A stretch of DNA of 64,000 nucleotides from contig NC_044923.1 of assembly GCF_003576645.1 (NCBI RefSeq), positions 10,392,797 to 10,456,796 on the forward strand. The letters run 5' to 3'. Below, in pieces: positions 1 to 10,072 of this stretch (the stretch's first letter is position 1; every line of letters begins with the position of its first letter). The position numbers and the translations under genes are program-made. The DNA is from Ipomoea triloba. Taxonomy: Eukaryota; Streptophyta; Magnoliopsida; Solanales; Convolvulaceae. The notes below the pieces were generated by a model. It was not told the origin of the DNA, did not search any database, and saw nothing but the letters and a program-made list of their open reading frames with translations.

Positions 1-133
1 TGCATTGGTGATGAAGGAAGACGAAGCTGATCTCTTAAAGATGAAGGAAGAAGACGTGGTGATGAAGTTGTGCGTTGGTTCTACTGATCTAATATCTTAT
101 AGATCTAATCTTAAATAATAAGAAAATGACATA

Positions 134-290
134 AACATACGACGTTAGTTCTATATAGAACTGACATCTTATGTCTTTATTTTTTTAAAAAAATATTTAT
201 TAGATCTTACGATTTTTTAAAAAGTTTTTAGAACATACGACGTCGGTTCTATATAGATCTGACGTCACGTGTCAGAAGCTCGATGATCGA
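134..290. repeat. CACTA-like subterminal repeats
   Basis: The block 'acatacgacgt(t/c)(a/g)gttctatataga' occurs twice, near 134-160 and 234-262, and the first copy contains the palindrome agttctatatagaact. Similar 'acgacgtcg' and 'tacggcgtcg' motifs occur in the MITE at 28536. Such repeated subterminal motifs are usual in non-autonomous CACTA elements. No terminal CACTA was located here. Confidence 0.35.
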
Positions 291-1165
291 CAAAAGATAA
301 GCATTAAATGCATTGGACTTGACTGATATGACTAGGAGAAGATAGGATCAAAAGATGGAAGTTCGGTAAGGCACGAGTTAAGGTCAGCAAGGAAAAGGCT
401 CGACCCCGAGTTGCAGGTACTTTTCTGAGTTGTCTTCGCGTAACTCGAGAAAGTGAGGGACTGGGGGGTAAAAAAATAACTTTCTTAAGTAAAAGCGAAG
501 AAGAAGCGATGAGGTGTGAGGAGGATAGGCCAGTAGCAAAGGACGAGTTATCGGTACTTTTCCGCGTCGTACTTCATGAACTCGAGAAAGTGAGGACTGG
601 GGAGTGAAAATTTTCCTAAACATGAAGAAACAAATGCATTTCCCTGAGCCGTGCTTTGTGTAGCTCGGGGAAATGAGTGACTAGATGATGGGGGATAGAC
701 TAAGGCTCGTTATACCAAGAGCTCAGCGTAGGTAGAAGGGATGATTGATGAAGAGGGAAAGCGAACTCGGAGGAAAGTGTGATGATGAGTCGTAGGTCGG
801 CCGAAGATCAGTCGCTCAGTTGAGGGATCGTTAGAGAGGTGACAAGGTAGCTGAAGATCTTAGACTTAGAGTGATTGAACATTGCTATTGAAACAAATAA
901 TTAATATGGAGGAAAGGACGAGCTAAGGAGCGAAGTGGGATGAGTCAGCCCAGACCGACCGAGAGGTAGACCAAGGCAGAAAGGGACGTGCAAGGAGAGG
1001 CGGAGCATGAAAGGCGGTTACAAGAGTTTCCTAAAAGGGTCAGGCGACGGAAGGCGGGGATATGGAAGGAAGGTCGAGATAGATTAGGAAAATGCCTAAA
1101 TGTAATAAAGAAAGAGTTCCTAAAGTAGTTTAGATGTTTCTTAAAGGAGAAATCCTCTTAGCTTG

Positions 1166-1173
1166 TATAAATA
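1166..1173 (+). promoter_or_regulatory. TATA box of LTR-like fragment
   Basis: TATAAATA followed by GGGG in the context 'cttgtataaataggggttc'. This is the typical core promoter of plant LTR retrotransposons. No downstream ORF is attached to it. Confidence 0.5.
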
Positions 1174-1448
1174 GGGGTTCTAAACCTCGAGAGATGCTTA
1201 TCATGTTTGACAAACATTCTCAGTACACAATTCAAATATTTCAATCTATGTAACTGTATCTCATTAAACAGTTCATATTTCTTTGTGCAAGTCACTATTA
1301 ATTGTGTTTATTAATATGCAACAACATCATTAGCATTCAATACATTGAAATGACAAGCACTAATAGGCATTCAAAATTTACACAACCCAACTAGTATTTA
1401 GTACTAATACTATCCCATTTCATGCGAGCTTTTAGAGGCTAGAGCAAA

Positions 1449-1663
1449 TAAGAACTACTCAAAATAACTACTAATTAAGGGAATGATATACTCATCTTTC
1501 TCCGTCAGATTGACCTCTGTGAATTTTACCCTTGCGATGATAGCACTAGGATGCTCGGTGTCCATGCTTACCGCACACGAAACAACATCCTTGATTTTCT
1601 TAACTTTTCCACTCCTTCTGTTGTTTTGGATAAATCGGGTATAACAGAGGGAGTCATCGGTGT
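1449..1663 (-). other. Unrecognised open frame, possible exon remnant
   Basis: The minus strand has an open stretch of about 70 codons with balanced composition, including the peptide segments VVSCAVSMDTEHPSAIIARV and KFTEVNLTEKDEYIIPLIS. It has no ATG start and ends at a TAG. Its codon-like composition and higher GC contrast with the AT-rich surroundings, so it may be an exon of a decayed or captured gene. I do not recognise the family, and it could be chance. It sits immediately beside a copy of the chitinase 3' flank starting at 1661. Confidence 0.25.
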
Positions 1664-1868
1664 TATTTGTGTTAATTAGTTATACATTTACATTTTCTAG
1701 CAATAAAAAGAATTTGGAATATACGACATATGTAGTGGAAAATGATTTCTTTTCACAAAACGTAATATGAGGGATATAACAAAAGCAAAAATGGAGTGTA
1801 ATGTAAATAAGTCTGTGATTTGTGGTATATATTTACTTCTTCTTTTATCAAGTTTTACCATTCACACA
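1661..1868 (+). repeat. Copy of the chitinase 3'-flank repeat (partial)
   Basis: This segment ('ggtgttatttgtgttaatta' through 'caagttttaccattcacac') matches 3785-3995 and 27735-27955 almost base for base over about 200 bp. The two longer copies extend further on both sides. It is therefore either a dispersed repeat or a remnant of a segmental duplication of the chitinase locus. Confidence 0.7.
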
Positions 1869-2869
1869 CTAGTAACAAAATGAGTCATTTGCCTATTTAC
1901 TAATTTACAATACGCATCTTTACTGATAAAGACGCATATGACACTGAAGCTGAAAGATAGCAACTTTACGCGTCTTTACTTGGAAGCCGCGTATAGTGTT
2001 TAGCAAAAATAAACAAAATTAACAATAAGCATTATTAAGACGCCTATTGTTATATTTTTAAAAATAATTAATTTTTACAACAGAAAATTCTATTGCCCAA
2101 TAATTAATATAATTCAAATCATTAAACATAAAATATAGTAAATAGGTGAATAATAAACACTTATCAGACTCACTTGGTGTTTAACTAAAAATTTAGTAGA
2201 TTAATGAGCCAACCTTCCCCACATAGTCACTAGCTTCTGCTATAAGACAGATGACGTTCATTTCAGGTGTCAAAAAACAACCAAATGACTGCCCAGCACT
2301 CCTATGAATCTGCATGTTATAAATTTGAATTGTTATAAACCAACCTTCCCCACATAGTAATTAGCACAGTCAATATTATAAACCAACGACCTTCCCCACA
2401 ACCTGTGAATCTCCTTAAGTATAGTCCCATGCTTTTTTTTGGATTGAAAATGTGGTCAGCTTCTAAGGGTTTTGAAAATTTTGATTGTTGAAGGATGGAG
2501 AGTGTTAGATTAATGGGTTGGTTAATTTTGTCCTTAGGAAGAAATTCCAATTCATTCATGATAGAATGTATGTGTGTGTGTTTTCTTTTTCTTTTTTCAG
2601 AAATGGTGTTTAAGCACAAAAAAAAAAAAATTAATGATACGAGTTTTGACTATATTATTAAAGACGGGTAAAGTTTTGTAAATATCCCACCGCAATTGTT
2701 TTTCCTTACTTTAGGAGTCTTTAGTCATAACTAAAGAAGTGTTACAAACTGAAAGTGTATTGTGAGTCTTGAATGTACAATTTATCTTTTAAGGTTCCAA
2801 CTTTATTTTAAAAGAATTATTTATCTGAAAAAATTAAACAATTAAAAACAGATAAATAAAAACATAAAA
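1869..2869. other. AT-rich DNA without a gene
   Basis: No supported gene. It contains repeated 'acgcgtcttta' and 'gacgcatat' motifs near 1915-2045 suggestive of a MITE, and two copies of 'ccaaccttccccacatagt' (about 2210 and 2341). The minus-strand open frame at 2317-2619 has poor composition and no recognisable motif. Confidence 0.5.
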
Positions 2870-3525
2870 CAATAAAGCAATAAAACGGAACCAGACACCA
2901 GAATTGTTTACGCAGTTCGGAGCTCCACTCCTACGTCTGCGGGGCACTTCACGTCAGCCCAATCCACTAGATGATCACAAGGGTTACAAAGAGTCACACA
3001 ACAACCATCCTACACTAATGGTTACAAAAGGTACTCCTAGCTAAGCCTTCCTCATCTTCAAGCTGATACTGTGCAAGTTATCAAGGTTCACCAACACGGC
3101 CGAACCTTCAAATAAGCAACCAAGCTGATAAGAACACATGAAGTAATGTAAGAAACATGTATAGAGTTCTCTTGAAAATTCTGGAATAATAGAGTGATCA
3201 ATTCGGTATAAATATTGTCGTTAAAAGTGTAAATAATCCCATGAGTTTGAGCTCTATTTATAGTCAAACCATTAACCAAACTATCCTCAATTTGTGTAGC
3301 TGAAATCCACTCAAAATAAGCTTCAACCAGAAGTATAGATCTGAGCAAAGATAGTGGATCATGAACACTAAATCTGGTTTGAATAAAACTGCCACTGGAC
3401 TGTCAGTGGCGCTTATCCAGACTGTGCGAAGATATCTCTGCCTTTAAACCAGGGAACTGACAAAACTACCTAATAAAATAACCTATGTTTTTGACTAATA
3501 AACCAGAGAACTTATAATATACGTT

Positions 3526-3530
<5 letters not shown>
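2870..3530 (-). repeat. Probable LTR fragment (Copia-like), minus strand
   Basis: The stretch reading 'gtttacgcagttcgg' then 'cctacgtctgcgggg' is a text commonly seen in the R/U5 part of plant Copia LTRs. On the minus strand a TATA box (CTATAAATAGAGC, plus positions about 3251-3263) lies at a suitable distance upstream. No internal retroelement ORF adjoins it, so it is a solo or truncated LTR. The ends are not defined because the poly(A) and N gap at 3531-3668 follow. Confidence 0.45.
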
Positions 3531-3599
<69 letters not shown>

Positions 3600-3627
3600 N
3601 NNNNNNNNNNNNNNNNNNNNNNNNNNN

Positions 3628-3668
<41 letters not shown>
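3531..3668. other. Poly(A) tracts flanking a 28-base assembly gap
   Basis: A long A run enters N positions 3600-3627 and resumes afterwards after 'tttttt'. The gap is probably a collapsed homopolymer. In the homologous chitinase 3' flank the corresponding place has only a short A run (about 27620). Confidence 0.8.
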
Positions 3669-3670
<2 letters not shown>

Positions 3671-4228
3671 ATCTATCTATAGAATCTAAAATCTAAATAA
3701 GAGCAACAAGCTAATGATGTTACTTCTTTAACTCAAATAAAATTGCATGTGTTGCTATTTTAAGTGGTATATGAAATACTTCTTTTCCTGTGTGTTATTT
3801 GTGTTAATTAGTTATACATTTACTTTTTCTAGCAATAAAAAGAATTTGGAATATACGTCATATGTAGTGGAAAATGATTTCTTTTCACGAAACGTAATAT
3901 GATGGATTTAACAAAAGCAAAAATGAAGGAGTGTAATGTAAATAAGTATGTGATTTGTGGTATACATTTATTTCTTGTTTTATCAAGTTTTACCATTCAC
4001 ATATATTTCTTTTGGCATTTCCTTTAACATTATGGCTTGACATGAGAGTCCTGTTTCAAAAATTTCTTCATATATACTAGATTGTTGAATATCTAGTGTG
4101 TCTGTGTGTATGAACAATTACAGTCAAAGTAATGAGTTAATTGACGAAATGTTTTATAACCTCTCAAAATTCTTCAAGTTTAAAAGAGATAAAAGATTAT
4201 AAGTTAGTATTTTAAACAATATAATTTA
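3669..4228 (+). repeat. Long copy of the chitinase 3'-flank repeat
   Basis: From 'acatctatc' through 'taagttagtattttaaa' this matches 27628-28158 over more than 500 bp with small indels. Because the counterpart lies directly after the chitinase stop codon, this may be the surviving 3' flank of a lost chitinase paralogue. The upstream side here is poly(A), a gap and an LTR-like piece instead of a chitinase exon. Confidence 0.7.
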
Positions 4229-4505
4229 CCTCATCAAAGAGTTGTCTACGTCGGTAAATAAACCACAAATCTAACTAATCACCTACAAGTTTTATTTGTA
4301 AATTGATGTACTAAATTGATATTATTTCATAACAATACTATTTCAACAATCTCAAAATAATTTACAATTCAATAAAGTACAAAACACCTTAAATTCAACA
4401 ATAATATTTAAAATAAACATACATTCAATTATAATAATCCAATCTAATTAAAATAATTACCAATATTTGATATATATTAACAATAATTTGAATTATATTA
4501 AATAT
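4229..4505 (+). repeat. Direct repeat, copy 1 of 2
   Basis: Begins 'atttacctcatcaaagagtt' and ends 'caataatttgaattat'. It is repeated at 6228-6505 with about 90% or better identity in the same orientation. The two copies flank about 1.7 kb. They could be terminal repeats of a small retroelement-like unit or the result of a tandem duplication. Confidence 0.75.
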
Positions 4506-5940
4506 AATAACATAAATTTCATATATATGTGATTTGTGTGTGCCATTTTGAGTTTAATTCTACTAGTTATAATCTACAAAAATCAAGATGATATTATACC
4601 CACCTGTGTGCGCTTACATAATAGTTTCTGTGCCATAACGTTGAGATTGGGTGTGTGCCGTATTTCATTATGGGTTCCAGCTTGTGATATGTATGCCCAA
4701 ATGACCAAACCCACTAGTAGAATGTAATCACAGAAGCTAAAATTAAGCTACCAAAGATTTGCTATTGGATATCATAATCCCACAAAAGTAGAACCAAATA
4801 GTTAAACTGCTAACACAAGTTGGTGATCATTACTAGTGATCAAGGTACTATGATTAGTTTTTAATCAGAATACATAAAAGAACCCAAGTGTTCTAAACTA
4901 AAGTACTGGAGCAGTAGGTTGAAAATAGCACACGTAACTAGCTTTGATCAATTGTGTCACAGTATTCAACTGCACTTAGAATGTTCTTGGAATGGTGAAC
5001 GTTACACTCAACCGACAAAATCTGATGCATATAAGTCATCCCAAAAAATTAAGACCCCTAGTATCACCCTTTTGCAAAGCACAATCCCAAGCATTCAATG
5101 ATTGCCCCAAGAAGGTCTCCATATGCCGCATCGCAAACACACCACAATCCACTTTGTTACGTGCATCGCACCATCGCATCTATCTGCATCCTTATTAGGA
5201 GAAAGTTCTGTATAACAACCTCATAATTAATATCAACCGCATCATCGAGGAACACAGACAACAAATCTTTCTGCCAAAGGGCAAAGAACAATATGAAACA
5301 CTGCCAACTAAATGAACAACAACCTTAAACATTACAGGAAAAAAAAAAAAAAGACGAGAATGATAAATGGTTAACATCTGCGTGTGCACTTAGCTGCACT
5401 CAGTGATAAACTATGGTGTACTGTGCACAAAGGTAGACCTGTGTGTGCCAGGAATGTTCTGTTCTTAACACGGGAAACCACCCGAATTAAAAACTACACA
5501 AACCCCAAATTATAGTATAGTAAAAATTAAAATATTTTAATTTTTTTTTATAGAAGAACCAACGTGAGACATCCAAAATTGCAGTGGAATGAAATACTAT
5601 TTGAAATTAATTAAAAAAACATACTCAATGAACTCTTATATCTCTTGAATACCACCCCCAAGTGAAGTAAAAATGTTTTGATTGCAGGAAAAATATGAAA
5701 TTCAAATGGAGAGGTTTCTAATTGTGTATACAGTAGCATCTAGAACCAAATAAAATGAAGAAAAAAAAACGAACAACCTCAAAAAACACCACTCAAAGCC
5801 GGGGTAACCCCATAGCCGACGGCGACAATAACACCCAACCCCTACCCCACTACACACCTACAAAGCAAATAACTTCTCCAACGAAATAACATGAAAACAG
5901 CCACAAATCGCAAAAGGAAATCAATTTTTTTTTTTTAAAT
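4506..5940. other. Gene-free DNA rich in TGTGTGC/GCACACA words
   Basis: No supported gene. It shares phrases such as 'gggtgtgtgc..atttcattatggg' with 51100-51150 inside the gene-capturing element, so part of it may belong to the same repeat family. Short open frames (4536-4727, 4919-5101, 5195-5389) have no recognisable features. Confidence 0.4.
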
Positions 5941-5946
5941 CCAAAC

Positions 5947-6010
5947 CTGGAACGGAAACCATTGTCGTCGGCCAGGGATGTTTGGAGTTGCTGCCATCAC
6001 CACCGGCCAT
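5947..6010 (-). other. Possible captured first exon (64 nt)
   Basis: On the minus strand an ATG at 6010 opens a GC-rich frame starting MAGGDGSNSKHPWP and reaching VSVP, where a GTTTGG donor-like site follows. A purine-rich leader precedes it. Sequence quality resembles a gene 5' exon inside otherwise AT-rich DNA between the two direct repeats. No downstream exon was found and the gene is not recognised. Confidence 0.25.
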
Positions 6011-6069
6011 TTGAGACAAAGACTGAAATGCATCACAGAGGGAGAGCAAAACTCAAGTGAATATTAACG

Positions 6070-6210
6070 ATTGGAATGCACAAGAAAAAATCAAAAACAT
6101 AAATAAACATTGACTACGGTGTGGCTAATCACCGGATGCACAAGATAAAATCAAAAACATAAATAAACATAGACCACGGTGTGGCCAATCACTAGATGCA
6201 CAAGGGAATT
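6070..6210 (+). repeat. Tandem repeat, about 60-bp unit, 2+ copies
   Basis: The unit 'atgcacaagaaaaaatcaaa' followed by 'aacataaataaacat...acggtgtgg(c)taatcac' occurs twice in tandem with a third partial start at 6194. Confidence 0.75.
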
Positions 6211-6227
6211 GAAAGCCGGTAAGTATT

Positions 6228-6505
6228 ATTTACCTCATCAAAGAGTTGTCCACGTCGGTAAACAAACCCCAAATCTAACTAATCACCTACTTATTTGTAA
6301 ATTAATGTACTAAATTGATATTATTTCATAACAATACTATTTCAACAATCTCAAAATAATTTACAACTCAATAAAATACAAAAACACCCTAAATTCAACA
6401 ATAATATTTAAAATAAACATACGTTCAATTATAATAATCCAATCTAATTAAAATAATTACCAATATTTGATATATATTAACAATAATTTGAATTATTTAA
6501 AAATA
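6228..6505 (+). repeat. Direct repeat, copy 2 of 2
   Basis: Second copy of the 4229-4505 repeat. It differs by a few substitutions and a short deletion ('cctacttatttg' versus 'cctacaagttttatttg'). It runs into a (TA)n tract at 6520-6540. Confidence 0.75.
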
Positions 6506-6541
6506 ATTTCATAAATTTCATATATATATATATATATATTT

Positions 6542-7857
6542 TGAAGGTGTAAGTTTTAGTGGTGAGATGTCTAATGAATGTGATAAAACGAAGAGTCAAG
6601 ACACATCGAGTGTTAGTTCAAGGATGGCAAATTGGAACCGAATTAGGTGTTGGCATTTAGGATGTTAAGAGGTAAGAGTTATAAGAACTAGCTAGCTAAG
6701 AACAAAAGAATAGCAAGGCATAGGTACTAAACATTATCAAAACATAACTAAAGCAAAGCGGATGGGGTTAGGATATATCGGAGCGTGCCCTCTAGGGCTA
6801 TGGTAGGGAATGAAATGCCAATTAATCTAGCTAAAGGGACTCGTTATACAATCCCGAGGGACGTCACACTCGAGCTCCCAATCCTTATTCGGTTGGGGAA
6901 TTTTATCAAACACCTTGCCTACGAGTTCCCCTCCGAGCTTCATCCTCTCAGATAAAGGGCGGGAGATGTGAGCATCTAGCTCTCACCCATTTGCGATATC
7001 TCGCCAAATGGGTGATCTTAGGCTCTCGAGAGATCGGGTACCTCGATCCAACAAGATCAATACAATCACACACACAATTTAGCAAGATCAAAGGTAAATC
7101 AAATCACATTTGACAATATCAAATCATAAGTGCAAAGTTCCTAAAATCCTAGCCCTATCATAAAATCTAGCCACTCATTGGCTTCACAAACATCATATAC
7201 TATTCAAGATCAAGACTCAATAACAATAACAATAGAAAATGTAAATGAAATAGAAAAAAAAAAAGATGGGATTCAATAAAGGAATTTGAAAAGCAATCAT
7301 AAAGAGTAAGGAAAGAGTATACCAAAATAAGAACAAGTAATCACAATTCCATCCTTCAATCTCTTCCCAAGCTTCCTTCTCTCCCTAGGATTCCTACTCT
7401 AAACTAAACCCTAATCTAAAAAGTTGAAATGTGAAAAATGATCAGCTCCCTTTTTATTTCCGCCAAAGCCTCTTTAAATAGTGTTGATTCTGGGTCGCGT
7501 ACGAGGGTGCGTACGGTCGTACATGACCTCGTACGCGGCGGTCTTTTGGTCATTTACTCATCCTTCACGCGTGAATGTGCTTGTGGACACGTACTGGAAT
7601 TCATCCATGTGGATTTCACGCGTGGATGCAACATTTTGGGCCTTCGGGACTTCTGTCTTGCTCGGTTTTGCACGTTTTGCTCATTGCCTAACGGCTCCCG
7701 GGACCTGGAACATCTTAAAAATACACCAAGGGTAGCTTTGCGTGCGGTTATTGAATTAAAGCACATAATATCATAAATTAGTAACATAAGGATACCGAAA
7801 TGCTATAAAACTATCCCTATTTATATCCAAATATATAGGTATGTTGGGAGCTTATCA
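6542..7857 (-). mobile_element. Solo LTR, Athila-like family, minus strand
   Basis: Read on the minus strand this segment starts TGATAAGC and ends CTTCA. Its low-coordinate end ('tgaaggtgtaagttttagtg') aligns with the ends of the larger LTRs at 9022 and 21212. The interior also shares the layout 'cattatcaaaac', 'cccgaggg' and 'ctaggattcctactctaaac'. No polypurine tract or primer site adjoins it, so it is a solo LTR of about 1.3 kb. The flanks 'tattt' and 'tatat' are a possible degraded target duplication, but they lie in (TA)n and are not decisive. A TATA-like ATTTAAAG lies on the minus strand near 7472-7480, preceded by a cluster of GTACG palindromes (7495-7550). Confidence 0.6.
7495..7625. 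promoter_or_regulatory. GC-rich palindrome cluster upstream of LTR TATA
   Basis: The words cgtacg, gcgtacgg, cgtacatgacctcgtacg and cacgcgtg occur several times in 130 bp. The position relative to the minus-strand TATA equals that of the GGACGC arrays in the LTRs at 10.1 and 22.7 kb, but the core word is different. Confidence 0.45.
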
Positions 7858-7870
7858 TATATATATATAT

Positions 7871-8035
7871 AGATTTTTATTCAAATGTGGCCGCGCACTT
7901 ACGTGCAGCCGTGCGGTTTACACCACTCAATGTTATTGAGTGGTGTATTTCGTAACATTGAGTGGTGCATTTCTTAACATTGAGTGGTGTAAACCGCACG
8001 GCCGCACGTAAGTGCGCGGCCACACCTGAACATGA

Positions 8036-8040
<5 letters not shown>
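7871..8040. mobile_element. Hairpin MITE in (TA)n, family A
   Basis: The left arm 'tggccgcgcacttacgtgca' continuing to 'gtgcggtttacaccactca' is almost perfectly complementary to the right arm 'tgagtggtgtaaaccgcacg' continuing to 'gtgcgcggccacacc'. The whole element can fold into one hairpin. It is bordered on both sides by (TA)n, with no coding capacity. Relatives lie at 25923, 57207 and, more divergent, 62183 and 63345. Confidence 0.85.
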
Positions 8041-8070
<30 letters not shown>

Positions 8071-8530
8071 TATAATGTTTAAATTTCTCAATAATTCCTA
8101 AAATTTAAACTACATTAACATTAAATCCTAAAATTAAAAATAATTCAAAATATAATAACAATAATTTCTAAATTACCTAATAGTTCTTACAATTTGAAAT
8201 ATAATAAGAAAAATTCCTAAATTTCAAAGTATATTAAGATTACTTCTTAAAATTTGAAATACATTAACAACAATTCCTAAAATATACAATAATTCCTAAA
8301 TTTTGAAATATATTAATCTATAATTTTTCAAATACACAATAATTTCTTAAAATTTGAAACTATTAATCTATAAGGCCTAAAATACAGAATAATTCCTAAA
8401 GTTCGAAATATATTATAAATAATTCTCAAAATACATAATAAATTTTAAAATTTGTAATATATTAACAAATAATTCTAAATATATTAACAAATATTTTCAA
8501 CTCATAAAAATTTATAATTTAAAACAATAT
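8041..8530. repeat. AT-rich degenerate repeats
   Basis: (TA)n is followed by many loose copies of 'aattcctaaaatttgaaata' with 'tattaac' spacers over about 450 bp. No gene. Confidence 0.6.
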
Positions 8531-9021
8531 TTAAAAAATTATAGAAAACTTACCAACGAGATGAGCGGCGAATGGAGGAGCGGCACGGCGTGCGACGGCG
8601 GTGAGAGGAAGCACGGCAGTCGACGGGACGAGCGAATAGTGGTGTGGCGGTGGAAAAGAATGAGAGAACGATGGTGAGCATGAAGTTTGTGTTTGCATGG
8701 TCTGAGCGTCGACTACGTCGAGTTTGTGCCATGTAGACAGCGTAATGACGGGACCATTCATTTCTATCCCCACAGACGGCGTCAATGTTGGTTTTAGGTT
8801 GTGCTCAAGCATTTCGGCTAGCCAACATTATTGTAAAACTTAGAAAAATTATTAAGGAAAAAATACAAGCACAATTCGGAGAACAATTATACTTGCATTC
8901 AAAGTTGGGCCATCAACAATGTGACCCCAAGGGGTATTTATACAAGAATAATAACCTACACAAAGAAATCAGGAGGAATCTTAACAAATATAAATTTATG
9001 AAGGTAATTTATGCTGCCCAA
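8531..9021. other. Gene-free segment with a possible 5' exon remnant and a minus-strand TATA
   Basis: On the minus strand, a GC-rich stretch (about 8560-8812) ends at a GTAAGT donor-like site near 8556, preceded by an open frame with proline-serine-rich peptides. It could be a decayed first exon, but no family is recognised. At 8930-8950 the minus strand has TTGTATAAATACCCC, an LTR-type TATA, suggesting a small LTR fragment next to the Athila-like LTR that starts at 9022. Confidence 0.3.
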
Positions 9022-10072
9022 TGAAGGGTGTAGTTTTCGCGGTGGATGGAAAGTAATAGGTGGTAAAACGGGAAGAAGTTCCCGAGTATCGTTCTCAAAG
9101 GATGGCAAGGAGGGAATTCAAGCGGTAAGGGGATTAAGCACAAGAGTGTTTAGTGTTTGAAAGCTAACCCAAACATAGGTAAGAAAGGTGCATGAAACAT
9201 AAGGAAAATAAGGAACACACAAAGGAAACAATTAAGTGGAAAGGAGGATTTGGATATTGCAACTCATATAGGTATCCTTGATTTCCTAAGATACTAGGCT
9301 AGCAACACTTAGATAATGAAAATGAGGCAAGACAACTATGCCAACGCCACTCTCGTGGTCATTGGCCTATCATCTAGTCCATAGTCCCATTCTCATGGCA
9401 ACTAGGCTAGGTGAGGCAAATTATCGAACACATGGTGTGCTATTTGCCTTCCAATCCCCCTTTTCTCAAAGGTGGGAAGGAAACGTGCTAGGCTAGGCTA
9501 AGGAGTATCCCTACTCTCGTAGGTGAGACTCCTTCTCCAAACACCTCTCATATAGGTTGATCATTCCCACACAAGAGTCAAAGAAGATCACCATTCACAC
9601 AATCAAACTCATAATCAAAGCAATTGCAAAACCTAATTGATCAATTCAAAGCTCAAGAACATCCATAAAACATTGCTCAATCCAAATCCACAAAGATCTA
9701 TCTAATCATACTTGAAATTGAAATAGCAAAAGCAAAAGTAATGACAAGAAATTAAAAGGAAGACTTAGCTAGGAATTGAACTTTGAATTTGAACTTGAAC
9801 TTGAAATTGAACTTTAATCTTGAACTTGAATGTAGATCACAATCTTGCAACAATGGAATTCTTCTCTAATTCTAATCTAAACTAAGAATTGCAATGTGGA
9901 GTGAATTGGGAATGTGGAGTGAATTGGGGGAGATCTCTCTAGGCTAATCCTAGAGAGAGAAATATTCTAAAGNGGCTAATCCTAGAGAGAGAAATATTCT
10001 AAAGAGATCTAAAATTGAAGTGTGATGGATCCCCTGAAAAATGGCTCAATTCCCCTTTTAAATCTCGCCCAA

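Larger units (their letters stand above)
1..1300 (+). repeat. LTR-like retroelement fragment
   Basis: No credible coding frame is seen. The stretch is purine-rich and has imperfect internal duplications (two blocks near 400-470 and 545-610 share 'actcgagaaagtgagg' and 'actgggg'). It leads into a good TATA box at 1166-1173 followed by a short leader, which is how U3-R regions of plant LTRs look. Terminal TG/CA ends cannot be placed, so this is probably a truncated LTR. The family is not identified. Confidence 0.45.

Noticed and set aside
7438..7776. Overlapping frames on both strands at 7.4-7.8 kb as genes
   Set aside because: They lie in the U3 region of a solo LTR and arise from its GC-rich palindromes.
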